Source: Beroe forskalii
Taxonomy: Eukaryota; Ctenophora; Nuda; Beroida; Beroidae
NCBI GenBank assembly: GCA_011033025.1
Contig: WFMF01000443.1
Coordinates: 1-64,000 of the forward strand
DNA length: 64,000 nucleotides
Direction of reading: 5' to 3'
Under the pieces are notes generated by a model. The model searched no databases, was not told where the DNA came from, and was given only the letters and a program-made list of their open reading frames with translations. Position 1 is the first letter of the stretch. Each line of letters opens with the position of its first letter. The translations under genes and the position numbers were made by a program. Positions 24,701 through 36,700 of this stretch are shown piece after piece.

Positions 24701-27700
24701 TTCCTGAGACAAGTTATGAAAACCAAGCCTGCTGGCGTAACCTCAAAAAGGGCGTGGTCAATATCGACTTGGTCGCCATCGAGATCAGATGTCGTGACCG
24801 AGCTAATTCGATTCTACATGGTCTAAAGGCCTAATAACCGTCGACAAATCGCTTTTAACACGGGTTGCTAACGGATTGCATTTTTTGGACATTTCGTCTT
24901 GGACTATATAGGGGTCATTCATAATAACTAATATAAGTATACTAGCGTTTGCCCGCGAAGATTCGCGGAAACAATCAACCTGATACCTTCGGTTCATCTT
25001 GTATCCAGCAGCCAACAGCTACTTGCTTCATGACCTCATCTTGGAATTTGTTAAGTAATTGGATCACCATTACCAACACCGAGGATTACAGATGAAGGAA
25101 ATACCCGCCCAACATACTTTGTAATTTCAGATCACCTATATAGTATTGCCTTTCCATCTAAGCATATATTAGCCTTAGTAAACGCATGATATTTATTATT
25201 TATTATGCAAATAACTAATTAACGGATAGTCCAATTCAAATTTTCCTTAAATAATAATAATCCCCTTAATTGGGAGAAGATTTTCCCGAAAAAAACGATC
25301 AAAAGTATCAAATGCACTTCTTAAATAGTCATTTTACACAGACAGACAGATGCACGAACACTCTGAAATTATTAATATAGATAAGTATGTCTTGTCTCGA
25401 GAGTTTTTACTTGCGAATAATCACATAGGTTTTTCTGATTCTCAAATTTGCTATTCATAAAACTTGAGCATTTTTAGTGCTATGTTCGAACTCATACTCG
25501 TAATGCAAAACCGAATAATTTTAACATCTAAATAAATACTAAGTTAAGTTAGAATTAATGCTCCCTCGAAAAGGAATGAGAAAATACTCAAAAATGGAAA
25601 ATCTCGACTGTTTAATAAACGATTACCCTCTCAAAATAAACATTAGACACGAGTATTTATTTTGAGAAAATAAAACCAATACTAAATCTTTGAGTAATGG
25701 TATCGAAGTATTGAGTGTTTACTAATTTTATGGATAACAATTTGAGGGCGAGTAAATTTTAGTTTATCAATACCAATTTGAGTTAAAATTTTGAGGATTT
25801 GTTCGCGAGAAAATACTCAAGACTTTAGTAATTAATTAGTACTATGAATAGCAAACGTCTACTAGTACTTATTGAATGACCCCTTAGATGTTTTAATTTG
25901 TTCAGCATTAATAATTTCAGCATTGATAACAGGCCATCTTAACAACAGGCCAGTTCAGCATCTTATCAGTATGACGTGTTACCCTAATACCCCATAGCCG
26001 TCACACGTTTCCCACTCTCAGAAAGAAGAAAAAGAGAAAGAAAGTCGTCACAACCTACCACGGGACACTTTCACTCACTCAACGAGACAATCTCACATGT
26101 AGTCGATGTGTGGAGAAATCACCCACACAAACCATTCCCAGAAGACAGAGCAAACACAGCACTAGCCCCTCCCACACAACGCGAATGAGGACATGTCGCA
26201 AGTCTACTCCTCCAAAAACACCATCTCATGGAACTCCTTCTAAATTACCACCTCATGGAACTAGTACTCCTTCTAAATTACCACCTCAGGCATCTCACCA
26301 GAGACCAACGCACAAAATACTATTTCACAACTCAGGTTCAAAGTGTTAGCTTTAGTATGCTAATAATATATAGTGTGTCCCGTTTAAGTTCGTAAATTTT
26401 AAATACACTCTGCATCTACTGCAATAGAGATAAAACCCTAAATGTTTCTGTAGATTGGAATAAATAGATGAACATTTAGGCATATCTTGGCCTGCTTTGG
26501 TTTTCAGAAGTTTGAGTCCATATTTCTTCACGTTGACTGGAAGTGTGAAAATACATGTAATTGAAACGTGCCTTTGAGGTCATCACTTTGAAAGAGTCAA
26601 TGGTCGTCCAGGAAGCAACCTGGATACACCACAAAAGTACCCCACCTACCCTTGGTACTCAGTGTATCAGCGAAATATTCTGTGACCATAGAACTGCTCA
26701 TGACAGCGGAAACGACAGGAATCATCGATCAAAAGCTGAGGTGAAAAGTGTGCAAACTCGTTTCAAATAACCCAGCTCCGTAACTTCATAAAACATCAAC
26801 CGACATCATTCATTGGAGCTGAAAATTTCTACGATTGTTCGTCTGAGAATACTGATGGGAAGCCCATGGGCAAAATTTCAAATCCTTAAGTTTGTTTCCC
26901 GGCAAATCATGGTTTTACAGTCATGGGATATCCCAAATTGGATCAATAATCTTGGGCGTTTAAAGGGGCACTGCAGCCTCTTGGAAATCGGTTAAAAAAC
27001 TATTGAAGTCATGGTTTAAACTTTTAGCCCCCAAAAACTCCATTTTCCTTTAAATTATTCAACGAAATGGCTCCCAAACGAGGTTCGGGCATATTCACTA
27101 GATTTTCTGTCGTGGTTTTTTGGGCAGCTGATGAAACACATGCTGAAGTCGTCATGGGTTCATGCAAAGGGGAACACCCCAAATGGCTCTTAAAAAAAGG
27201 CCATTGACATATTTTCGATGGAAGTAAGGAAACACATCTTCGTGTCATGGCCTCCCCCTCCCAGATTTTACTCCTTGATTTTTGGCTATGGCTGACACTA
27301 CAAAACATCTTCAATGGAAAACAATAGCCGTTTAAATATGACTTCCTGAAAAGCTGTAATTTTGGGGTTCAGAAACTAAAAGGGGAAATTTTCTCAGCTG
27401 ACTCGAGCTACGTTTCTCCGTGTTCTTTCCAGTCTTAAGTACTTTTGTTGTGTCAGTAGTTGGTGGAAGTATGGGAGAGAAAGGACTTGGGTTAGTTTGT
27501 GGGAATGCAGAACCATCCCCCAAGCCGGAGGAAAGGCAGAAAGAACCGACTTCCAATAGTGGGAAGGAAGAAAAAGAGCCAGTTCGGTGTACAGAGAATA
27601 AAGAACAACGGGTCACATTTGCCGATGAAGCATCTGAAATCAAACAGGAACTAGCTAAGGAAGAGCATGCTTCAGACATTCCACCAAACAATGACGAAAT

Positions 27701-30700
27701 TTCGAAGAAGTCTACAATCGTATGCAATAAAAGTAACCAATCTGCAGCAATGCCTCCAAATAAAGCAAGGAGAACTCTTAAACCACTCAACGCAAAGCCA
27801 AAACCATTGAGCCAACCGATTGGGCCACATGATGCGGCCATGGTAAGATCAAATCCTTCAAAACCTTCCTTGATAAAGTCAGTTACATTTGAAACGATCG
27901 AAAAAACATGCAATGCATCACACTCCAGCTGCATTGAAGTGTCTAACAGTACGGATATCAAGACTTCCTCCCCCATCAATGTCAAACCACCTTCCAATAG
28001 CAAAATCAAACCACCTTCCAATAGCAAAATCAAACCACCATCCAATAGCAAAATCAAACCACCTTCCAATAGCAAAGCCAAACCACCTTCTGATGGCAAA
28101 AGCAAACCACCTTCTGATGACAAAGCCAAACCACCTTCTGATGGCAAAGCCAAACCACCTTCTGATGGCAAAATCAGACGTTCATCGAGTGGTGGCATCA
28201 GACCTTCTTCAACTGGTGGCATCAGACCTTCTTCAACTGGTGGCATCAGACATTCTTCAACTGGTGGCATCAGACCTTCTTCAACTGGTGGCATCAGACA
28301 TTCTTCAACTGGTGGCATCAGACCTTCTTCAACTGGTGGCATCAGACATTCTTCAACTGGTGAAATCAGACCTTCTTCAACTGGTGGCATCAGACATTCT
28401 TCAACTGGTGGCATCAGACCTTCTTCAACTGGTGGCATCAGACCTTCTTCAACTGGTGGCATCAAACATTCTTCTAGTGACGGCATCAGACATTCTTCAA
28501 CTGGTGGCATCAGACATTCTTCAACTGGTGGCATCAAACATTCTTCAACTGGTGGCATCAGACATTCTTCAACTGGTGGCATCAGACCTTCTTCAACTGG
28601 TGGCATCAGACATTCTTCAACTGGTGGCATCAGACATTCTTCAACTGGTGGCATCAGACATTCTTCAACTGGTGGCATCAGACCTTCTTCAACTGGTGGC
28701 ATCAGACATTCTTCAACTGGTGGCATCAAACCTTCTTCAACTGGTGGCATCAGACATTCTTCTAGTGACGGCAGAATAGCCAATGGCTGTTGTGGCACAC
28801 CCCATGTCACATCCAAGAGAAGACCCAGCACTTCCTGCCTCTACTTCTCTCCCGACCTCTCCATCAAGAACTCCCACTCCTACCGAGCATTCAAGAAGGA
28901 ACTCTATCACATCAGTGAGTACAGTCGATGTGCGGTATTTTGATACATATTCAAGTCATAATGCTATAATGTTAATGTTACACCCACACACCTTAACAGA
29001 TAAAGCCTTGGATTTGTTAATTGGTCGCTCACGATTATGTTTGGTGGTTGTGAGTCATTTTCACTGCTTAGAATGGTGAGTTGACGCCGAATATTCTTCT
29101 CCTGTGGAAATCAATTTAACTCTTGAGCCGTCTTGAAGCTTTTCAATAACACATACTGTCAACCATCGTCCCATACCATGGTATGTTGGTAACCACAAGT
29201 CATTGCTCAAATATCATGACATATAATTTACCCTGTTGTGAAGTTCGGATGAAAGCCCCTAAAAGTAAATAAACGCCAAGTATATAATAATTGCCGTATA
29301 TTGAATAACATATTGAACATAATATACTTTTATCGATTTTCATCAGATGTACTATATAGCGACGGTCTTTAAGATGGTATATTGTCTAACCCAGCGTTTA
29401 TCTCCCGCAGTATACAACGTAATGGCCACTGTTAATGCCTTCCGACTGTTTTATCTTTTCGTACCTTGCGTAGATCTTGAATAATGGGTTGTGAAGGTTG
29501 ACATCATTGTCTTGGTTACGAATGGTAAATTAATGACGTCATTCTTCCGCCTTGCAGGCTTACCAGAACTCTCTTCTCGTTGCAGTGGTTGCTTAGTAAC
29601 CACGTCACATGCTCGGCATTGTTAAGCGGCATCTACCTACTTCCTCGATCAACTAATAATACAATCTGAAGTCGGTTGCTCTTGCTATACTCGATATAGA
29701 TTACAGCGCAAGGTAATTATTCCATATAAGGAGTGAGGCTAGCTCACTCGTTGAGCTCTAAGCTGAGAGCTCCATCTGAGGTCTTTGTCAGTGCCTTTCC
29801 TGCTTTGCAAGTACATATTGAGTTGGTGTGTTGTTGAGATGCGCTTTATAAATACTAGAATTATTGTAATGAGTCCGTATATTATATCCTGAATTATATA
29901 TGACAAGTCAGGGTTCTCTACACAGTGCTCTACTTTACCTACTGAACGCTTTTCCATAGCCCACTGTGCCGTGTTCGCTGTTGTTGCCCCATCTCACATC
30001 TACAGGGCGTGATCATGTAACATCTTAACATAGTTTCTCTCCAAGCAGACAGACTTTTCTTTGATTAGAGTGGGTGGGGTAAAATGCACATTCTCGATAG
30101 CAGATGTCTTATGCTTTACTGTTTGTTCATTTTTAAGTATAATCACTGAGTTATCCAGCCAAGCATACGTCTAGATTTAAACATTTAAAGCTGTCTATAC
30201 CGCTCTGTAGGGGTCTTCATAATAACTAATATAAGTATACTAGCGTTTGCCCGCGAAGATTCGCGGAAACAATCAACCTGATACCTTCGGTTCATCTTGT
30301 ATCCAGCAGCCAACAGCTACTTGCTTCATGACCTCATCTTGGAATTTGTAAAGTAATTGGATCACCATTACCGCTTACCGAGGATTACAGATATTAGCGG
30401 AAATGCCCCGCCCAACATACTTTGTAATTTTAGATCACCTATATAGTATTGCCTTTCCATCTAAGCATATATTAGCATTAGTAAACGCATGATATTTATT
30501 ATGCAAATAACTAATCAACGGATAGTCCAATTCAAATTTTCCTTAAATAATAATAATCCCCTTAATTGGGAGAAGATTTTCCCGAAAAAAACGATCAAAA
30601 ATATCAAATGCACTTCTTAAATAGTCATTTTACACAGACAGACAGATGCACGAACACTCTGAAATTATTAATATAGTATGTCTCGAGAGTACTTACTTGC

Positions 30701-33700
30701 GAATAATCACATAGGTTTTTCTGATTCTCAAATTTGCTATTCATAAAACTTGAGCATTTTTAGTGCTATGTTCAAACTCATACTCGTAATGCAAAAACCT
30801 TGAATAATTTTAACATCTAAATAAATACTAAGTTAAGTTAGAATTAATGCTCCCTCGAAAAGAAATGAGAAAATACTCAAAAATGGAAAATCTCGACTGT
30901 TTAATAAACGATTACCCTCTCAAAATAAACATTAGACACGAGTATTTATTTTGAGAAAATAAAACCAATACTAAATCTTTGAGTAATGGTATCGAAGTAT
31001 TGAGTGTTTACTAATTTTATGGATAACAATTTGAGGGCGAGTAAATTTCAGTTTATTAATACCAATTTGAGTTAAAATTTTGAGGATTTATTCGCGAGAA
31101 ATACTCAAGACTTTAGTAATTAATTAGTACTATGAATAGCAAACGTCTACTAGTACTTATTAGAATTGTAAGATAATCTCAAAATTTGAGTATGAGTTTA
31201 GGCTTATGAATGACCCCTTAGATGTTTTAATTTGTTCAGCATTAATAATTTCAGCATTGATAACAGGCCATCTTAACAACAGGCCAGTTCAGCATCTTAT
31301 CAGTATGACGTGTTACCCTAATACCCCATAGCCGTCACACGTTTCCCCCTCTCAGAAAGAAGAAAAAGAGAAAGAAAGTCGTCACAAACTACCACGGAAC
31401 ACTTTCACTCACTCAACGAGACAATCTTACATGTAGTAGATGCGTGGAGAAATCACCCACACAAACCAAACGCATTCCCAGAAGACAGAGCAAACACAGC
31501 CCCTCCCACACAACGCGCATGAGGACGATGCCATGTCGCAAGTCTACTCCTCTAAAAACACCATATCATGGAACTAGTACTCCTTCTAAATTACCACCTC
31601 AGGCATCTCACCAGACATCAACGCACAAAATACCATGTCACAAATCAGGTTCAAAGTGTTCGCTTTAGTATGCTAATAATATAGCTGGAAGTTTTCACTA
31701 GTTTATTGTAGTTTTCACTTTAGTTTATGGTAGTGGGAACACATCGTTACTTCTTGATTTTGATATCTTTCAGTTTCTCATGTCTCAGGAGTAACATTCG
31801 TTATTAAACATCATCTTTGTAAGGGATGGAATATTAAGGCGGTGTTCACTTTGTAACTGCCCTAACTTTATTCGAATTGACGATTAATAAGCATTAAAAC
31901 AGAAGGCAATGCATTATTTTGATTTAGCGTTTGCTTCGATGTTTTCAAGCTTCGATAAAATAAGTGCCCTTGCCTGGGATTAAAGCTCTTCTCTCTTCTC
32001 CTCCTTCCCTTCTCACTCCTCCCATTCTCCTCACTCCTCCTTCCCTTCTCCTCACTCCTCCTTCCCTTCTCCTCACTCCTCCTTCCCTTCTCCTCACTCC
32101 TCCTTCCCTTCTCCTCACTCCTCCTTCCCTTCTCCTCACTCCTCCTTCCCTTCTCACTCCTCCTTCCCTTCTCCTCACTCCTCCTTCCCTTCTCCTCACT
32201 CCTCCTTCCCTTCTCACCCCTCCTTCCCTTCTCCTCACTCCTCCTTCCCTTCTCCTCACTCCTCCTTCCCTTCTCCTCCTCCTTCCCTTCTCCTCCTCCT
32301 CTTCCCTTCTCCTCCTCCTCCTTCCCTTCTCTCCTCCTTCCTTCTCCTCACCCCTCCTTCCCTTCTCCTCTTCCCTTCTCCTCACTCCTCCTTCCCTTCT
32401 CCTCACTCCTCCTTCCCTTCTCCTCCTCCTTCCCTTCTCCTCCTCCTCCTTCCCTTCTCTTCACTCCTCCTTCCTTCTCATCTCCTCCTTCCCCTTCTCC
32501 TCACTCCTCCTTCCCTTCTCCTCACTCCTCCTTCCCTTCTCACTCCTCCTTCTCTTCTCCTCACCCCTCCTTCCCTTCTCCTCACTCCTCCTTCCCTTCT
32601 CCTCACTCCTCCTTCCCTCCTTACTCCTCCTTCCCTTCTCACTCCTCCTTCCCTTCTCCTCCTCCTCCTTCCTTCTCACTCCTCCTTCCCTTCTCCGCTC
32701 CTCCTTCCTTCTCCTCCTCCTCCTTCCTTCTCCTCCTCCTCTTCCTTCTCCTCACTCCCCTTCCCTTCTCCTCCTCCTCCTTCCTTCTCCTCACTCCTCC
32801 TTCCCTTCTCCTCACTCCTCCTTCCCTTCTTCTCACTCCTCCTTCCTTCTCCTCACTCCTCCTTCCTTCTCCTCATTTTTCCCTCCTCCTCCTCTCCTTC
32901 CCTTCTCCTCTCCTTCCCTTCTCCTCACTCCTCCTTCCCTTCTCCTCCTCCTTCCCCTTCTCCTCCTCCTTCCCTTCTCCTCCTCCTTCCCTTCTCCTCA
33001 TCCTCCTTCCTTCTCCTCACTCCTCCTTCCCTTCTCCTCACTCCTCCTTCCTTCTCCTCCTCCTCCTTCCCTTCTCCTCCTCCTCCTTCCCTTCTCCTCA
33101 CTCCTCCTTCCCTTCTCCTCCTCCTCTTCCCTTCTCCTCTCCTCCTTCCTTCTCCTCACTCCTCCTTCCTTCTCCTCCTCCTCTTCCTTCTCCTCCTCCT
33201 CCTTCCCTTCTCATCTCCTCCTCCTTCCTTCTCCTCCTCCTTCTCTTCTCTCACCCCTCCTTCCCTTCTCCTCCTCCTCCTTCCCTTTCCTTCCTCCTTT
33301 CCTTCTCCTCACTCCTCCTTCCCTTCTCCTCCTCCTCCTTCCCTTCTCCTCCTCCTCCTTCCCTTTTCCTCCTCCTCCTTCCCTTCTCCTCCTCCTCCTT
33401 CCTTCTCCTCCTCCTCCTTCCTCCTCCTCCTCCTCCTTCCTTCTCCTCCTCTCTTCCCTTCTCCTCCCTCCTCCTTCCCCCTTCTCCTCACTCCTCCTTC
33501 CTTCTCCTCACTCCTCCTTCCCTTCTCCTCCTCATCCTTCCCTTCTCCTCCTCCTCATTCCTTCTCCTCCTCCTTCCCTTCTCATCATCCTCCCTCTCCT
33601 CTCCTCCTTCCCTTCTCTCCTCCTTCCCTTCTCCTCACTCCTCCTTCCCTTCTCCTCCTCCTCATTCCTTCTCACTCCTCCTTCCTTCTCCTCATCTCCA

Positions 33701-36700
33701 TTCCTTCTCCTTCTTCTCCTCCCTCCTTCCCTTCTCCTCACTCCTCCTTCCCTTCTCCTCCTCCTCCTTCCCTTCTCACTCCTCCTTCCTTGTCCTCTTC
33801 CTCCTTCTTACCCTCCTCCTCCTTCTCCTCCTCCTCCTTCCTTCCTCTCCTCCTTCCTTCTCCTCATCCTCCTTCCTTCTCCTCACTCCTCATTCCCCTT
33901 CTCTCCTCCTCTTCCCTTCTCCTCATCATCTTCCCTTCTCATCATCATCTCCTTCCCCTTCTCCATCATCCTTCCTTCTCCTCATCATCCATCCTTATCA
34001 TCATCATCCTCCTTCATTCTCATCAATATCCTTCCTCATCATCATCATCATTCATTTCTCCTCATCATCATCTCCTTGTCATCATTTCCCTTCTCCTCCA
34101 TCTCCTTCCTTCTCATCATCATCATTCCATTCTCTCATCATCTTCCATTCTCATCATCCTCCTTCATTTCTCCTCCTCCTTCCTTCTCCTCCTCCTTCCT
34201 TCTCCTCATCATCATTCCATTCTCATCATCATTCCCTTCTCCTCCCAAATCATTTCCCTTCTCATCTCCTCCTTCCCTTCTCATCATCCTCATTCCTTCT
34301 CATCATCCTTCTCATCATCATTTCCCTTCTCCTCACTCATCCTTCATTCTTCCTTCCTTCTCCTCCTCCTCCTTCCCTTCTCTTCCTCCTCCTTCCCTTC
34401 TCCTCCTCCTCCTTCCCTTCTCCTCACTCCTCCTTACTTCTCCTCACTCCTCCTTCCTTCTCCTCACTCCTCCTTCCCTCCTCACTCCTCCTTCCCTTCT
34501 CACTCCTCCTTCCCTTCTCCTCACTCCTCCTTCCTTCTCCTCACTCCTCCTTCCCTTCTCCTCACTCCTCCTTCCCTTCTCCTCACTCCTCCTTCCCTTC
34601 TCCTCACTCCTCCTTCCCTTCTCCTCCTCCTTCCCTTCTCACTCCTCCTTCCCTTCTCCTCACTCCTCCTTCCCTTCTCCTTCCCTTCTCCTCACCCCTC
34701 CTCACTTCTCCTCACCCCTCCTCACTTTTCCTCACCCCTCCTCACTTTTCCTCTCCTTCTCACTTTTCCTCACCCCTCCTCACTTTTCCTCACCCCTCCT
34801 CACTTTTCCTCACCCCTTCTCAGGATGTACGAGAGACATGAGCAACAGGAAGTTGTCCCGACTGCCGTCCCTCAAAACTCCAGTGAGCTCGACCTCCTTG
34901 TCTCCTGCCTCACTCTCCCCGGCCAATGGGAGGTTGGTCTTCTCATTTTTCAATACTGATACCCTCAATTGGTATACCTCTCAATTGGTATACCCCTTAA
35001 TTGGTATACTCCTCAATTGGTGTTCTCAATACTGATGCCCCTCTATTGGTATACCCCTCGTTTGGTATACCCCTCTATTGGTATACCCCTCTATTGGTAT
35101 ACCCCTCTATTGGTGTTCTCAATACTGATACCCCTCTATTGGTATACCCCTCTATTGGTATACCCCTCTATTGGTATACCCCTCTATTGGTATACCCCTC
35201 AATTGGTGTTCTCAATACTGATGCCCCTCTATTGGTATACCCCTCAATTGGTATACTCCTCAATTGGTGTTCTCAATACTGATGCCCCTCTATTGGTATA
35301 CCCCTCTATTGGTATACCCCTCTATTGGTATACCCCTCTATTGGTATACCCCTCTATTGGTATACCCCTCTATTGGTATACCCCTCTATTGGTATACCCC
35401 TCTATTGGTATACCCCTCAATTGGTATACCCCTCTATTGGTATACCCCTCTATTGGTATACCCCTCTATTGGTATGCCCCTCAATTGGTATGCCCTGTTG
35501 GCCCCTCTATTGGTATACCCCTCAGTTGGTGCCCCTCTATTGGTATGCCCCTCAATTGGTATACCCCTCTATTGGTATGCCCTTCTATTATGCCCCTCAA
35601 TTGGTATACCCCTCTATTGGTATACCCCTCTATTGGTATACCCCTCTATTGGTATACCCCTCAATTGGTATACCCCTCAATTGGTGTTCTCAATACTGAT
35701 GCCCCTCTATTGGTATACCCCTCAATTGGTATACCCCTCAATTGGTATACCCCTCTATTGGTATACCCCTCAATTGGTATACCCCTCTATTGGTATACCC
35801 CTCAATTGGTATACCCCTCAATTGGTATGGTACCCCCTCTGTTGGTATGCCCCTCAATTGGTATACCCCTTTATTGGTATACCCCTCAATTGGTATACCC
35901 CTCAATTGGTATACCCCTCAATTGGTATACCCCTCAATTGGTATACCCCTCAATTGGTATACCCCTCAATTGGTATACCCCTCTATTGGTATACCCCTCA
36001 ATTGGTATACCCCTCAATTGGTATACCCCTCAATTGGTATACCCCTCAATTGGTATACCCCTCTATTGGTATACCCCTCGTTTGGTATACCCCTCTATTG
36101 GTATACCCCTCTATTGGTATACCCCTCTATTGGTATACCCCTCTATTGGTATACCCCTCTATTGGTATACCCCTCTATTGGTATACCCCTCTATTGGTAT
36201 ACCCCTCAATTGGTATACCCTCTACCCCTGATGCCCCCTCTATTGGTATACCCCTCAATTGGTATACCCCTCTATTGGTATACCCCTCTATTGGTATACC
36301 CCTCTATTGGTATACCCCTCAATTGGTATACTCCTCTATTGGTATACCCCTCAATTGGTGTACCCCTCAATTGGTATACCCCTCAATTGGTATACCCCTC
36401 AATTGGTATACCCCTCTATTGGTATACCCCTCTATTGGTATACCCCTCTATTGGTATACCCCTCTATTGGTATACCCCTCTATTGGTATACCCCTCTATT
36501 GGTATACCCCTCTATTGGTATACCCCTCTATTGGTATACCCCTCTATTGGTATACCCCTCTATTGGTATACCCCTCAATTGGTATGCCCTCCTCTAGTTG
36601 GTATATGCCCCTCAATTGGTATACCCCTCAATTGGTATACCCCTCTATTGGTATACCCCTCTATTGGTACCCCTCTATTGGTATACCCCTCTATTGGTAT

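Larger units (their letters stand above)
19488..26372. repeat. Direct segmental duplication, unit 1
   Basis: Homologous in the same orientation to 27397-31683. It includes the octapeptide exon, about 1.25 kb of flanking intron, a Helitron copy and the terminal exon copy. It is interrupted at about 21947-24920 by a block of about 3 kb with no counterpart in unit 2. Confidence 0.9.
27397..31683. repeat. Direct segmental duplication, unit 2
   Basis: Second copy of 19488-26372. It starts at GCTGACTCGAGCTACG and ends after TTTAGTATGCTAATAATATA. Only about 60 bp of its own sequence (30140-30205) stands where unit 1 carries the 3-kb block. Confidence 0.9.

Noticed and set aside
31945..32406. Antisense Arg/Glu/Gly-rich frames resembling nucleic-acid-binding proteins
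   Set aside because: Reverse strand of the pyrimidine array.
31964..35035. 1023-codon Ser/Leu/Pro-rich open frame
   Set aside because: A consequence of the 21-bp pyrimidine array; only its last part overlaps a real exon (34824-34932).
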